Assembly (NCBI GenBank): GCA_026394555.1
Contig: JAPKXZ010000017.1
Span: 1-36,934, forward strand
Direction: 5' to 3'
From: Methanothrix sp.
GTDB taxonomy: Archaea; Halobacteriota; Methanosarcinia; Methanotrichales; Methanotrichaceae
DNA length: 36,934 bases
The notes below the pieces were generated by a model, which was given only the letters and a program-made list of their open reading frames with translations, searched no databases and was not told the origin of the DNA. The position numbers and the translations under genes were made by a program. Of this stretch, positions 15,346-26,155 are shown in pieces. Numbering within the stretch: position 1 is the first letter of the stretch; the number at the start of each line of letters is the position of its first letter.

Positions 15346-18300
15346 ATGACCGGATTAACCTGGCTCCATCTATCAGACTGGCATCAAGGGGAAAAGGATT
15401 TTGACCGACAAATTGTTCTTGATGCTCTGATTGATGATATCAAAAAAAGAGTTGCCATAGATTCAAACCTTGAGCATATTGATTTTATTGTTTTTAGTGG
15501 TGATGTTGCCTTTAATGGTAAGTCTGAGGAATATAAAATAGCTAAAGAGCAATTATTTGAACCGATTTTGAGAGAATGTAATTTAAGTCCCAAAGAACTT
15601 TTTATAGTTCCTGGTAATCATGACCTTGATAGAACGCAATTCGATAGGCTTCCATCATCCCTTGCAAATCCTCTGGAATCGGGTATTGAGGCAAAGAGGT
15701 GGCTGTCAGATATTGAAAGAAGACATGATGCATTAAAGATATTCAAAAATTTTGCAGATTTTGTTAGTCAATACACGAAGCAAGAGAATTCAAATTATTC
15801 TAATATTCGCCCGTTGATAGTTGGTGGAAAACGGATTGCTTTACTCGGTATAAACTCCGCTTGGATGTGTGCTCGTCGAAAAAACTTCAAAGATGAGTTT
15901 GATGATAAGGGCGTAGTTGTCATAGGTGAACCGCAGATATATGAATCCTTAAGGGATATTTCTGAATTTGATATAAAAATAGCAGTTCTACATCATCCGT
16001 TTGAATGGCTTGCAGAGTTCGAATCCAGCCAAATCAAAAGACGTCTTATTAAGGGCTGCGATTTCATTCTGCGCGGTCATCAGCATGAACCTCATGTAGA
16101 ATTAATTCAAAGCTCCTACGGAGATTGCATTATCATTCCCGCAGGAGCCAGCTATAATAATCGCTCCTATGCGAACGCATATAATTTTGTCCATTTAGAT
16201 CTCGAGAGCGGTGAGGGGATTATATTCCTTCGTTGCTGGAATGGGCGAGATAAATGGAGAGAAGATATTGATTCTTATAACGGAGGAAAATTTCCTTTTC
16301 GATCGTCTTTAGCCACTAACCATTTCCCAACTAGCCAGGTAGAAGAAGTTCCTAATATCCTATCCGGCTCCGAAGATGTCCCTTTAGCTAAAAAGTGCGT
16401 TGATAAGAAGACCGAACAACCGATACAAATCGAGACTCTTGATATGCGTTGGAACATCTTGAGAAAAATCAGCTATCCACATTTAAATCCAGACGTATTT
16501 CTTGCCAACCGTGAGGCTGCCTGCGACAAAGTCAAAGAAATATTTAGCGGCAAAACATCTAAACTAAGGTTTGATACATATTATCCTAATCAAGTGGCGG
16601 ATTTCATTGCTGCTTATACCGAGACTTTAGATAATGATACCAAGTCGGATACTATCAGACGTTGTTTGATCATCCCATCTGCCGAATCATGGTGTTATAT
16701 TGATGACCTAAGCGATTCGCATATTCTGATCGCGGACTTCGATCTTGACAATGAAGTAGGTACAAAACTCCTTGATAGAGCTCTCAGGGGGAGCCATGCA
16801 GTTATATTTCCAGGATTGTCCGGCGTTATTCCAGGCTCAAATAGAGCACCTCTTCCGAATCCCAGGAGCAATCAGATTAAAGATGCTCTTAAAAAGGCGG
16901 GCTATAATGAGGAGCGAGCTAGAACTCTAGCTCAAAAGAGCAATGGAAATTTGAGTTCCCTCATTAGGTTGCTCCAAAATCTTTCTGTCATTCCGGAATG
17001 GGCTCATAGGACTGGTAATGGAGAGCTTTCAATCGCTGAAATCATTGGTAGTTGGAGCGATAATTTCGAAGATGACAAGGCTGTTGTGGAGGGCCTAGCA
17101 AGAAAACCTTATGGGGAATGGATCAAGACAATACAGGAAATTGCACAGCGCCAGAATAATCCCCTTAACCACCGTGATAATACATGGGAAGTTGCCACGC
17201 GCTATGAGGGATGGTATTCACTCGGCCCAAAGCTACTAGATGAAGATCTAGATCGTTTTAAGGCGGCGGCTATTAAGGTTCTGAGAGAAAAAGATCCAAA
17301 GTTCGAATTACAATCTGAAAAGCGAGTTATGGCAACTGTCTACGGAAAAGTATTAAATCATTCATATTTTTTGCGGAAAGGCCTCGCTGAAAGTCTTGCG
17401 CTTCTTGGAAGTTATCCCGATGCATTAAAATATTGCTCCGTGGGCAGGGCGGAGGCAACTGCCATTATTGCTGTACGGGAAATTCTACATAATGCTGATT
17501 GGAATTTATGGGCGAGCTTGGATTATCTACTACCGCTTCTGGCAGAGGCCGCACCCGGAGAATTCCTTAACGCTGTGGAGAATGCATTAGATATTAATCC
17601 ATACCCCTTAGATACATTATTTGCACAAGAGAAGTCCGGGATCTTTGGCCAAAATTATATGGCAGGCCTGCTTTGGGCACTGGAGACTCTTGCTTGGGAC
17701 CCAGATTATCTTATCCGCGTGGTTGTTTTGCTTGGAGGGCTTGCTGCAAAAGATCCGGGTGGGAATTGGTCAAATCGTCCAGCAAATTCACTTTCCACAA
17801 TTCTATTACCTTGGTTACCACAAACATGTGCTTCGGTGACAAAGAGAAAAGCATCAATTGAGGTACTTAATAATGAATATCCTCAAGTAGCATGGACTCT
17901 ATTGCTAAGTCTTCTTCCCGAATCGCATGGGGTTTCTCTTGGTTCTCGCAAGCCAGAGTGGCGAAAAATAATCCCTGATGATTGGCCCGAACATATAACA
18001 CGCGAAGAATATTGGGAACAGATTACTGCATATGTAGAATTAGCAACAACTATTGCCAAGCGAGATCTTACAAAACTCGTTGATCTGATTGATCGTTTGG
18101 ATGATCTTTGGCTAGAGGCTCGAAATCAGATTTTGGCTTATCTCGGATCTGATGCTATTGTCTCGATGCCAGAAGCTGACAGGGTCAAAATATGGACACG
18201 ACTTGTCAATCTGGTTTCGGAACATAGGAAATTTGCTGATGCCAAATGGGCTATGAAACCTAATGAAGTAAACGAGATAGCGAGCATTGCTGAAAAGCTT

Positions 18301-19683
18301 GCTCCGATCAATCCTATATATCGCTATCAGCGCCTCTTCATCGAACGTGATTTCGATCTATTTGAAGCGAAGGGTGATTGGAGAGAACAACAAAAAATAC
18401 TTGATGAGCATAGGCAGAGGGCAGTGGCTGAAGTCTTTAAAGAAGGGGGTATAGAGGAAGTTCTAGTGTTTGTCAGGATTGTCGAATCACCCTGGCGCGT
18501 GGGCTTTGCCTTTGGAGTAATTGCCCCAATTGAGGCTGAATCTGCTGTTGTGCCAAGATTACTGGATTCGGAAGACAAATCCATTATGCAATTTACTAGC
18601 GGATTCATCCGAGGAAGATTTCAGTCTCGCCAATGGCAATGGATCGATGAGATTGATACCAAAAAATGGACTCCATCTCAAATAGGACTACTTCTTGCTT
18701 TTCTGCCATTTGCCTCAGATACTTGGAAACGAGTAACTCAGCTCTTGCGAGAGGATGAGTCACAGTACTGGTCCAAGACCAGCGTATTACCATATGGAGA
18801 TGATCAGAACCTTGAAATGGCCATTGATCGCTTAGTCGAGCATGGAAGAGCGCGTGAAGCAATCATATGTTTTGAGCAGATGCGCTATAAAAAAAAGAAG
18901 TTGAATAGCCAGCAAGCGATTCGCGTGCTTCTAGCTCTGCTTCAGTCACCACAGGGATTTCATGACCTGGATTTTCATGCGATCATTGAAGTTATAAAGG
19001 AGCTGCAAAATGATCTAGATACCAATCCTGATGACCTATTTCATATTGAATGGGCATTTCTTCCCCTACTTGATGGGTTTCATGGTGCATCCCCTGTGCT
19101 GCTGGAAAAGCGATTGGCAAAGGATCCTGTATTCTTTTGCGAGGTAATTCGCACTGCGTTTCGATCAAAGAAGGAAGATCGTCCGGTTGAAGAACCTACA
19201 GAGCAACAAAAGTTAAACGGAGCAAATGCATATCGTTTACTTCATAATTGGAAGACTCCGCCTGGAAGTCAAAAAGATGGAATATATAACGGCGATGCTC
19301 TAACAGCATGGATAGAAAATGTCAACGAAATCTGTCGTGAGTCTGGACATTTAGAGGTTGCTCACACAATGATTGGCCAAGTGCTTTTCAACACGCCGCC
19401 TGGCACAGATGGATTTTGGATGAATCGTACAGCAGCAAATGTACTAAATGCTAAAGATGCCGAGAAAATGAGAGATGGATTTCAAACGGCCGTGATAGCC
19501 TCGCGTGGCGTCTATACATGCACAGGTGGTGAGGAAGAGAGAAGACTTGCTGAAAAGTACCATATGCGTGCCGAAGAGGTAGATGCACAAAAATTTCATC
19601 GATTGGCCGAGACTTTTAGAGATATATCGGCTTTCTATAAACGAGAAGCTGAACGGGAGGCGTCAAGAGACAAATGCAGTTAA
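15346..19683 (+). CDS. giant calcineurin-like phosphoesterase with long helical tail, candidate defence protein
   Basis: A 1445-aa protein. Residues 1 to about 310 are a calcineurin-like metallophosphoesterase with a complete two-metal site: D11 and H13 (LSDWHQG), D53 (SGDVAFNG), N91 and H92 (PGNHD), H216 (LHHP), and H245 and H247 (RGHQHEPH). Residues of about 370-600 resemble a P-loop NTPase fold of the STAND/AAA sort (CLIIPSAESWCYIDD, HILIADFD, then a helical IKDALKKAGYNEERARTLA lid), but I find no Walker A loop. The remaining 850 residues are helix-rich, with Trp-rich repeats of HEAT or TPR character and no transmembrane segment. The ATG at 15346 has GAGGGA upstream and starts the phosphoesterase properly; the frame is open to 15304. 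Codon use is more AT-rich than the flanking core genes. It stands alone, next to darTG, so a nuclease or phosphodiesterase effector in defence is plausible but unproven. Confidence 0.75.
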   Translation: MTGLTWLHLSDWHQGEKDFDRQIVLDALIDDIKKRVAIDSNLEHIDFIVFSGDVAFNGKSEEYKIAKEQLFEPILRECNLSPKELFIVPGNHDLDRTQFDRLPSSLANPLESGIEAKRWLSDIERRHDALKIFKNFADFVSQYTKQENSNYSNIRPLIVGGKRIALLGINSAWMCARRKNFKDEFDDKGVVVIGEPQIYESLRDISEFDIKIAVLHHPFEWLAEFESSQIKRRLIKGCDFILRGHQHEPHVELIQSSYGDCIIIPAGASYNNRSYANAYNFVHLDLESGEGIIFLRCWNGRDKWREDIDSYNGGKFPFRSSLATNHFPTSQVEEVPNILSGSEDVPLAKKCVDKKTEQPIQIETLDMRWNILRKISYPHLNPDVFLANREAACDKVKEIFSGKTSKLRFDTYYPNQVADFIAAYTETLDNDTKSDTIRRCLIIPSAESWCYIDDLSDSHILIADFDLDNEVGTKLLDRALRGSHAVIFPGLSGVIPGSNRAPLPNPRSNQIKDALKKAGYNEERARTLAQKSNGNLSSLIRLLQNLSVIPEWAHRTGNGELSIAEIIGSWSDNFEDDKAVVEGLARKPYGEWIKTIQEIAQRQNNPLNHRDNTWEVATRYEGWYSLGPKLLDEDLDRFKAAAIKVLREKDPKFELQSEKRVMATVYGKVLNHSYFLRKGLAESLALLGSYPDALKYCSVGRAEATAIIAVREILHNADWNLWASLDYLLPLLAEAAPGEFLNAVENALDINPYPLDTLFAQEKSGIFGQNYMAGLLWALETLAWDPDYLIRVVVLLGGLAAKDPGGNWSNRPANSLSTILLPWLPQTCASVTKRKASIEVLNNEYPQVAWTLLLSLLPESHGVSLGSRKPEWRKIIPDDWPEHITREEYWEQITAYVELATTIAKRDLTKLVDLIDRLDDLWLEARNQILAYLGSDAIVSMPEADRVKIWTRLVNLVSEHRKFADAKWAMKPNEVNEIASIAEKLAPINPIYRYQRLFIERDFDLFEAKGDWREQQKILDEHRQRAVAEVFKEGGIEEVLVFVRIVESPWRVGFAFGVIAPIEAESAVVPRLLDSEDKSIMQFTSGFIRGRFQSRQWQWIDEIDTKKWTPSQIGLLLAFLPFASDTWKRVTQLLREDESQYWSKTSVLPYGDDQNLEMAIDRLVEHGRAREAIICFEQMRYKKKKLNSQQAIRVLLALLQSPQGFHDLDFHAIIEVIKELQNDLDTNPDDLFHIEWAFLPLLDGFHGASPVLLEKRLAKDPVFFCEVIRTAFRSKKEDRPVEEPTEQQKLNGANAYRLLHNWKTPPGSQKDGIYNGDALTAWIENVNEICRESGHLEVAHTMIGQVLFNTPPGTDGFWMNRTAANVLNAKDAEKMRDGFQTAVIASRGVYTCTGGEEERRLAEKYHMRAEEVDAQKFHRLAETFRDISAFYKREAEREASRDKCS

Positions 19684-19761
19684 ACGAGGTTTTGAACGCT
19701 TAACTGTTCCCTCACCCACCAGGGGGTCGGTGCCATCGGGTCAATGTGCTTCCCCATCTCC

Positions 19762-20745
19762 TCACTCCCCCACCCTCGCCACCCCGCCCTCCACCCTCAC
19801 CCTCACCGATCCATATCCTTTCAAGGCCGGCCTGAAGACGGGCCCGGAGTTGGCCATTTGCGCCCTGACCAGTGGATCGTAGTAATCAATATCCCAGGAG
19901 CCGTTCTGAGAAGAGGCGTTTATGGCCACGGCATAAGCTCTCCAGCGAAAGAGCTTGACTTGAGGCAGCCTTTCGGCAGCATCTATTGCTATTTTCGCCT
20001 CCGTGATGCTGGAGGCCACGGTTATTTTGGCAAAGGCCGAGCTGTTGGTGACTTTTCCATTAAGAGAGTCGTACCCATAAACCAGGAACTGAATGCCGTC
20101 ATTCTCCAAAACTGCCCACGAGAAGAGATTGGAATCCGGGTAGATTTCTACGTTCTGGCCGTTAAAGAAGCTCTCCGCAGCCGCTTTCCCTTCAATTCTT
20201 ATCCCGCCCACGATCAAGAAAAAGAGCAAGAATACGAGAAATAGATTTTTATTAAACTTTATCCGGTGCCTTTCCCTTACCAGCACGGCCAATACCAGGA
20301 GGCTGGCGATCAGCATAATCGGCTCTATTTGGGAAAAAATGTTGGCCGAATACCTGACTGCCTGCCAGGGATAGAAGAGAGGAACGCCTCTCGTCGTGGT
20401 ATAGTCCACAAAGAGGTGGAGGAGAACACCGGCATAGACAAAGGCCATGCTGGTGGCGGAAAAGTCAAGATCGAATTTGATGAACCGGGCAAGAAAGCTC
20501 TTAATCTGCTCACGAGAGGCGAGATACAAAATAAGCAGAGCGAAAAAAAATCCAAAGAAAAGAGTATGGGTGATCCCTCTGTGCACCAGGAGAAATGTGG
20601 TCGGATAGATGTTATTGATCCAGGCAATTAAAACATCCAGGTCGGGAGCGATCCCGCCCAGCACCAGGGCTGCGAGAAGCTTTTTATCAAGGCCGAGAAA
20701 GCTGCCCAGGATATAGGCCAGCAATGCATGGGAAAAGAAGTCCAT
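19762..20745 (-). CDS. DUF457/YdjM-type membrane-bound metal-dependent hydrolase
   Basis: 327 aa. The N-terminal half is a membrane domain with family motifs: H6 in MDFFSHALLAY, GGIAPDLDVL with paired Asp, HRGITHTL with two His, and HLFVDYTTTRG. These make up the predicted metal site of DUF457 (YdjM/LexA-regulated) proteins. Four to five hydrophobic helices are visible up to about residue 180. An extracellular-looking C-terminal domain of about 140 residues follows (FFNGQNVEIYPDSNLF), which is longer than the basic family. The start ATG has AAGGA eight bases upstream. It follows the DNRLRE gene on the same strand. The true substrate of this family is unknown. Confidence 0.82.
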   Translation of the reverse strand: MDFFSHALLAYILGSFLGLDKKLLAALVLGGIAPDLDVLIAWINNIYPTTFLLVHRGITHTLFFGFFFALLILYLASREQIKSFLARFIKFDLDFSATSMAFVYAGVLLHLFVDYTTTRGVPLFYPWQAVRYSANIFSQIEPIMLIASLLVLAVLVRERHRIKFNKNLFLVFLLFFLIVGGIRIEGKAAAESFFNGQNVEIYPDSNLFSWAVLENDGIQFLVYGYDSLNGKVTNSSAFAKITVASSITEAKIAIDAAERLPQVKLFRWRAYAVAINASSQNGSWDIDYYDPLVRAQMANSGPVFRPALKGYGSVRVRVEGGVARVGE

Positions 20746-20860
20746 TAGATTATTCCTTGATCCTTTGGGCTATTTTCCTCTTGTGGCTGACAATTGTGCA
20801 TGCCTTTTTTTTGCTGGAAAAAAGAAAAAAGAAATATCCAGAACCCAAGGTCGGTTCATC

Positions 20861-21679
20861 TTATTCAAGGCTCACGTTGCTCAGCCATCTGCCAGCCACG
20901 GGAACCCTTTTGCCAGCCAGGATTGTCTGCAAAGCGGTTGGCGTGTCTGTCTGCGGTTCGGTTTGGTTGATGTTTTCGGAAAGAACCGTGGTCTGATTGG
21001 TCTGCAAGCTCGAATTGAGGGTTAAATTGGACGGCATGGTTACATCCGGCGTTGATACCGGGTAGGGCATGATCATCAGGCATGGTCCCTGGCCGCTCTC
21101 TCGTGGCAGGAAGGAAATCTCCGCGCTGCTGTTGCTGATCGCCTCCAGGAGGAAGGATATTTTGTCTCCCTTTGCCCTGGCATCCCTCAGCTTTTGGGAG
21201 ACATCAAAGGCAAAGATGCGATCGCCATCGGTATTGCTGCTCATGGCCGTGGCATCGTTCTTCTTGATGATATTCCAGGCAGGCAGGATATTGACCAGAA
21301 ATGTGGTGTAGTCCGAGCTCTCATCCCAATCAGAACCGATGGACATCAACGCCACCATGACTGGATCATTTTGCTTCTGCATGGATGCGGCTTTGAGCAC
21401 CAGAATCGCAACGTCGTTATCTGTGATATTAAGGCCGGAAATATCAAACTGAATTACAGGAGCGCCAGGATAACGAACCATCTCGGTCCGGTTACCTGTC
21501 ACATCGACGGCACAGAGAAGCATCTCGGTTTGATTGTAAACAGAGACTCTATTCTCTCCCATGCTGATGTAAACATCCTCTGAGGCCGTAATGGTGGTCA
21601 CATTGCTTTCTGCATTACAAAGCGCATTGCCGGCGAGCAATGTCGCCAGCAGCAAAAGTATTATCCCCCTTTTAAGCAT
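20861..21679 (-). CDS. secreted DNRLRE-domain protein
   Basis: A 272-aa exported protein with a clear signal peptide (GIILLLLATLLAGNALC). The mature chain of about 165 residues has the DNRLRE pattern: an early TASEDVYIS strand, VIQFDISGLN, AILVLKAASM, the DWDESSDYTTF segment and a late FAFDVSQKL. This beta-sandwich occurs in surface and disaggregatase-related proteins of Methanosarcinales. The C-terminal 50 residues are Thr/Asn-rich with many N-x-S/T sequons, so glycosylation is likely. It lies between the PolD large subunit and the DUF457 gene on the same strand. Its role at the cell envelope is inferred. Confidence 0.75.
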   Translation of the reverse strand: MLKRGIILLLLATLLAGNALCNAESNVTTITASEDVYISMGENRVSVYNQTEMLLCAVDVTGNRTEMVRYPGAPVIQFDISGLNITDNDVAILVLKAASMQKQNDPVMVALMSIGSDWDESSDYTTFLVNILPAWNIIKKNDATAMSSNTDGDRIFAFDVSQKLRDARAKGDKISFLLEAISNSSAEISFLPRESGQGPCLMIMPYPVSTPDVTMPSNLTLNSSLQTNQTTVLSENINQTEPQTDTPTALQTILAGKRVPVAGRWLSNVSLE

Positions 21680-21751
21680 AAACTCTCATCCCCTTCTTTT
21701 CCGTAATCTATCTATGCCATTCATATTTAAATTTTTAGATTCAGTTTCAGT

Positions 21752-24700
21752 TCACATGAAGTCTGCCAGGCCCGTCTGTTTGGCCTTGTCATTCTTGAAG
21801 AGGGAGTTGATCTCTATCTTCAAAAGCTGCAGCCTCTGCTTGGTGTAGCTGCTTACATCGTACTCCTCGGCCACCTTTATGGAGACCTCTAGATATTTGC
21901 GAACGCTGCCCTCATGCACCGTGAGGATTATCCTGCCGCCGCACTTGGGACAGGTCTCTTTCAAGGGAGGACGCCGGAATTTGGCCCCGCACTTGACACA
22001 CCTCACCTTCTGCTTGGAGAAGGCATGCAGATTGCCGATCAGATCGGGCAGAAAGTGGGAGTTGATAACCCGCTCAGCTACATCCTGCGCATCCACTGCC
22101 CGGATCATGCGCGCCAGCTCCAGCTGGGCATCCATCTTATCGACCATGGTCTCCAGGGTCTTGTAGGCGCTGTACTTGGGACCGGCGGCTATATCCGTGG
22201 TGCTATGGCTGAAATTGAAGCCCTCGTACTGGGCATCTGTGCCCAGCCGCTTGGAGACCAGATCAAATTTCGCCTCCAGGTCTTTGGGGTTTGTCCCCAC
22301 CAATGTGGCCTCATAAAACTCCAGAGGGTAGACGCGCGTCACATCGAGGTTATGGGCCTCTTTATCAACCTCGGAAGGATTGAGAATGGTGGTCATGACC
22401 AGGCAGGCGTCCATCTTCCCACCTCGCTTGGCAGGAAGATAAGACATGGAAAAGTTGAGCAGCGCATCCATGAGCAGCATCACGCAGTCCTCATCCCCGT
22501 CGCAGTTGCGCCGTTTGGCGGCATGAAAGAAGGGATGGCCAAAGCCGGCTGAGGCCGTGCTGTAGCCGATGAGCCGGCAGAGCACCCCTGCCGAGGTATG
22601 CGGAGCCAGGCCCACCATGAGAGTGCCGATCAGGTCTGCCGGAGTCAATGCATTATAATAAGGCGCAAGGCCGTAGAACTTGACGAGAAGCTCATCCACG
22701 AACTTGGCCACTTTGAGGAGATAATCCCCGGCATCCCCGGCTAAGATGATGTCCTGCACGCGTAGCTCGCAGACCTGATCCGTTGCCGTCAGGGGCAGGC
22801 CGTGCATATCCTGTGTGTAGCCCAAACTGCACAAAATCTCCGGGCTGGTGCCGATCTCATCCGAGCGGAAATGAGTGAGAGGCAGATCGGTGAGATCGTA
22901 CCTCACCGTGCCGTCTTTGAAGATGTTTATGCCGTGCTTGGCGCGCAGTATGCCTTTCTCTAGAGGCTCGGGAGTCTTATCTCGGGAGGAGAGGCCGAGG
23001 ACGCCCTTGAGCGACTCCGGCTCGCGCTCGCCCAAACGCTCCAGCGCCTGGTGATACAGCTTCTTTACGTCGATCTGCATCTTGGCAGCGGCCGAGGTAT
23101 CCTTACCGCATTTGGGGCACTTATCCGGGGCGGGAATGTTACATTTAGGGCAGACTCTCTTTTTTTCTGTGTGGCCGCCGCACTCGCAACGAAAGGCAAA
23201 GCCCACCTTACCGCAGTCTTTGCATATCCGCCGCTCGATCTCCACATTGATGATGCCGGTGGTATTGCTTGTGGAGTGCTTGGCAGCCTCTTGAATGGAC
23301 CTTGATTTGCCGCCTTCCTCTCCGGCCGGAAAGAGCACATGCGGCGGTGGGCGCATCAGCCTTTTATCCGATTTCTCGGGCCGGCCCATGCGAGCACCGA
23401 TGCGCGTGGGAGCCCGGGCGCGAACAACCAGGCCGGAGAGTCTGTTAACGGCGTCCAGTGCAACGCATTCTTTCTTTTCTGCGTCTGCCTTATCGCCTTC
23501 TGACCTTTCTTCTCCGGTACTGTCCTCTGCCGTCTGAAGGCTGCATTTTTTCAGGCCGATGCCGTCCGGCTCCAAACCCAGGCAAAGCAAGAGAGGCAGC
23601 GGATCTTCGATGATTATTTCCCCCTCTCTAACCTTATGGAGGACCAGCAGCGTCTCCAGGGATTCCTTAGCAGGCAAGGGAAGCCTGAGGGTCCCTGATT
23701 CAAGGCGGCCTTCTGAGAATACCAGAGAGACGAGACTCTCCAACTCCGGCATAGAAAGATCATGCCAGAGATAGGTATGAGCCGGGTGCAGGGGCACGCC
23801 GTATTCTCGGGATAAAGCTATGGCTTCCTGTCCAGTGATCTTCTCTTTGCCAGCGGGATTGCCGCCCGCTTTCAATAGCTCCTCTGCCCACCACTCAAAG
23901 ACATAAGAGGCAGGTGCCAGGGACCGGTTGTTCTCCAGGAACTCACCGTAGCTGATTAATATTTCGCCAATGTCTAAAATATTGGAGACGTGGGCTTTAA
24001 GCGCCGCATGAATGGTCCTGGGATCCTTGCAGCTTTTGGGCATCCATTCCAGGATATCCGTATCGGAATCGAAGCGAACCACATCGCCGTTTAATAGCCT
24101 CACCGTCGGCCCCTCGATGGAGCTGACGGGGGCCACTGCCGCTGCTTTCCCCGGCTGCTCCACCTTGATCTGGGTTCCGGCCGCCATGAACTGACCCAAA
24201 AGCAGCATGCTGGCGGGATTGACGCCGGCGGCGGCAAGGCCCGTATTTCTGGCTCGCCCATAACGCAGCCGAAAGCCGCCTGGCCGGGAGGGATGGGAAA
24301 ATACGGGACGTCCCGCAATCAGGTCTCGCAAAAACTTGGGGGTAGAGTCTCCGCCTTCCTTTTTGCCGCTGGCCAGAGAATCGAGCCACTCCCATCCGGT
24401 AATGCCCAGTTTTACGACATGCTTCTTGAGCTTGGGCCTCTTCAGAGCGATGCCCTCCGCTGAGACCAGAGCGATGCCACCCCGCACGCGGTTGGTCTCG
24501 ATCCTGGCAAGGTCGCGGTATCCTGAGACCTCCTCCTCCTCGGTGGGCTCGCCCTCGATGCAGATGGGGCAGTTACGCACAATGATTCGAATCTCGTCGT
24601 CCGAGGGGGAATACTGGAGGCCAGCCACGCGTTTGTAAAGGCCGATCTCCTCTACATAGCGCTCCACCTCTTCGGGCCTTGGTTTCCAGGGAGAGATGCC

Positions 24701-25192
24701 TACGGCCCTCCTCACATAATCTGCCACAAGAACAGAGAGAGCCTGGGCCGTTCCGCCCGCGGAGCGAATGGGACCGGCGTAGTAAACCTTGAGATATTCT
24801 GTTCCATCATCGTTCTTGCCCAGGTCCACTCGAGCGATTCCTTCAATGGGCGCTGCCACCACGCCCTCGGTTAGCAGGGCCACTGAGGTGCGAATGGCGT
24901 TTTCCACGGACTGGATCTTGGTGGCGCCTTTTCCCAGACGCCCTTCCGCGAAATCAATACCGATGGCCAGAGCGGCTTCTTCCCGGCTCAAGCCCTTCTC
25001 TTCCAGCTCCCGAATTCGTACCGCAATGCCGGGAATGCCGATCAGCTTCTCCACTCTTTCCGCCAGGTCCACGGCCAGCGGTATCTCCACCTCGGTGCTG
25101 GGGTCCAATCCCTGGCTACGTGCGGCCTGGGCTATGTCCATGGCGTTTTTAAGACCCTGTTGTAAATGCTCGAAGTATTCGTCCGTCTTCAT
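21752..25192 (-). CDS. polC: DNA polymerase D large subunit (DP2)
   Basis: 1146 aa, the catalytic subunit of the archaeal replicative polymerase PolD. The N-terminal [10 protein letters not shown] region, [19 protein letters not shown] and GWEWLD are typical. [17 protein letters not shown] near residue 605 is the conserved basic motif. Zinc-binding Cys clusters lie near 655-700 (CKDCGK, CECGG, CPKCNIP, CPKCGK) and again near 1065-1090 ([14 protein letters not shown]). The catalytic Asp motif [16 protein letters not shown] lies near residue 895. The length is that of an intein-free protein, although inteins are common in this gene. An acidic low-complexity linker occurs near 565-590. It partners with the DP1 exonuclease subunit, which is not in the window. 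The DUF296 gene lies 57 bases upstream on the same strand. Confidence 0.97.
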   Translation of the reverse strand: MKTDEYFEHLQQGLKNAMDIAQAARSQGLDPSTEVEIPLAVDLAERVEKLIGIPGIAVRIRELEEKGLSREEAALAIGIDFAEGRLGKGATKIQSVENAIRTSVALLTEGVVAAPIEGIARVDLGKNDDGTEYLKVYYAGPIRSAGGTAQALSVLVADYVRRAVGISPWKPRPEEVERYVEEIGLYKRVAGLQYSPSDDEIRIIVRNCPICIEGEPTEEEEVSGYRDLARIETNRVRGGIALVSAEGIALKRPKLKKHVVKLGITGWEWLDSLASGKKEGGDSTPKFLRDLIAGRPVFSHPSRPGGFRLRYGRARNTGLAAAGVNPASMLLLGQFMAAGTQIKVEQPGKAAAVAPVSSIEGPTVRLLNGDVVRFDSDTDILEWMPKSCKDPRTIHAALKAHVSNILDIGEILISYGEFLENNRSLAPASYVFEWWAEELLKAGGNPAGKEKITGQEAIALSREYGVPLHPAHTYLWHDLSMPELESLVSLVFSEGRLESGTLRLPLPAKESLETLLVLHKVREGEIIIEDPLPLLLCLGLEPDGIGLKKCSLQTAEDSTGEERSEGDKADAEKKECVALDAVNRLSGLVVRARAPTRIGARMGRPEKSDKRLMRPPPHVLFPAGEEGGKSRSIQEAAKHSTSNTTGIINVEIERRICKDCGKVGFAFRCECGGHTEKKRVCPKCNIPAPDKCPKCGKDTSAAAKMQIDVKKLYHQALERLGEREPESLKGVLGLSSRDKTPEPLEKGILRAKHGINIFKDGTVRYDLTDLPLTHFRSDEIGTSPEILCSLGYTQDMHGLPLTATDQVCELRVQDIILAGDAGDYLLKVAKFVDELLVKFYGLAPYYNALTPADLIGTLMVGLAPHTSAGVLCRLIGYSTASAGFGHPFFHAAKRRNCDGDEDCVMLLMDALLNFSMSYLPAKRGGKMDACLVMTTILNPSEVDKEAHNLDVTRVYPLEFYEATLVGTNPKDLEAKFDLVSKRLGTDAQYEGFNFSHSTTDIAAGPKYSAYKTLETMVDKMDAQLELARMIRAVDAQDVAERVINSHFLPDLIGNLHAFSKQKVRCVKCGAKFRRPPLKETCPKCGGRIILTVHEGSVRKYLEVSIKVAEEYDVSSYTKQRLQLLKIEINSLFKNDKAKQTGLADFM

Positions 25193-25249
25193 TTTGACTC
25201 TTTATCTACCACTCATCTTTTGCTCTTCAACCTTCGTACTTCAATCTCA

Positions 25250-25678
25250 TTACTCTTCCCCCCATAGCTTGAGACCCGTGATAGAATCAGGTACTCTTTT
25301 CAGGGGCAGGCCGGAAAGCTCCTGCAAATAAAGCTCGGCGGCAAAGATGGTGCCAGAGGTCAGGTGGCCACCAAAGGTCCTTCCCGTCCTGTCCGATAGA
25401 ACGGCATGAGCATGCACAAAGGGCCGGCCATCCCGCATGGATATATTTCCAGAGCAGGAGGCCAATTCCACTGGCTCTTCCAGGGAAAATGTGCCGTACT
25501 CGTGAGAAAGCTGATCGTAGTAGCCAAGTTCTGCCCGCGAGAGGGCACCGATAGCGCTCAAAGCACCCGTCTCAATTCCATTCTCCTCGGCCAGATTGGT
25601 GATCTGACTGATGATATCCGCACCGTGGTCTAGCCTGGCAAAAAATATACGACCTTGCCAAAAATTCCTGATCAGCAT
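25250..25678 (-). CDS. PPC/DUF296 domain protein
   Basis: A 142-aa single-domain protein of the PPC (plant and prokaryote conserved, DUF296) family. Features are RLDHGADIISQITNLAEENG, a central GALSAIGALSRAELGYYD, and the trimer-core signature GRPFVHAHAVLSD followed by FGGHLTSG. In plants the domain belongs to AT-hook DNA-binding proteins; stand-alone archaeal and bacterial versions form trimers, may bind metal or nucleotide, and have no settled function. It sits 57 bases upstream of the PolD large subunit and could share a transcript with it. No AT-hook is present. Confidence 0.87.
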   Translation of the reverse strand: MLIRNFWQGRIFFARLDHGADIISQITNLAEENGIETGALSAIGALSRAELGYYDQLSHEYGTFSLEEPVELASCSGNISMRDGRPFVHAHAVLSDRTGRTFGGHLTSGTIFAAELYLQELSGLPLKRVPDSITGLKLWGEE

Positions 25679-26155
25679 TTAACCTATCTCCAGTCGTTCC
25701 TCATTATTGCATGAGATCATAATGCTTTCGAAGGGCAATTATTCTGCATGTTGGAAAGTGAGAACTGTTTATCTCTTCTTTAAAGGACCATATTAAAACG
25801 GGATCTCATTGACGATAATATGGCACTTGATGCATATTTAAGCCAACTTCATATAATATATTACCATTTAACCCCCCGGCTTCGCGTGTGGCGATGCCAT
25901 AATGTATATCGTTTGCGGGGAATAAAGCTAGATTCATTTATTATTATTTTTTAATAAGTTATGGTTTTTCAATAGCTATAGAAACTTTAAAAAATTCTTT
26001 GTGACATTTTTCCACTGGAGCCAATCCCTGTTGAGATTTCCGGCTGAGAATCTTCTCCCCAGAACGCGGGACTCTTCATTCTTAGCCGGGAGTTTAAGAA
26101 CCTTGCGCCCCCTCAAAGCGTCATCTATTTTTGATCAAAGCCGCAAGATTCTGCA
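25679..26155. promoter_or_regulatory. intergenic region between divergent genes
   Basis: About 480 bases between the DUF296 gene and the methanogenesis marker 2 gene. CATATAATATATTA at about 25851-25864 is a TATA candidate. AT-rich runs cover 25930-26000. CCGGCTGAGAAT (26040-26051) and ATTCTTAGCCGG (26078-26089) form a 12-base stem with one mismatch, ending 66 bases before the start of marker 2, so it may lie in that mRNA leader. No gene was recognised. Confidence 0.5.

Noticed and set aside
20724-20996. Plus-strand 90-codon frame with a hydrophobic segment (LILWAIFLLWLTIVHAFFLL)
   Set aside because: It overlaps the start of the DUF457 gene and the end of the DNRLRE gene antisense and lacks a ribosome site. 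A small membrane protein cannot be fully excluded.
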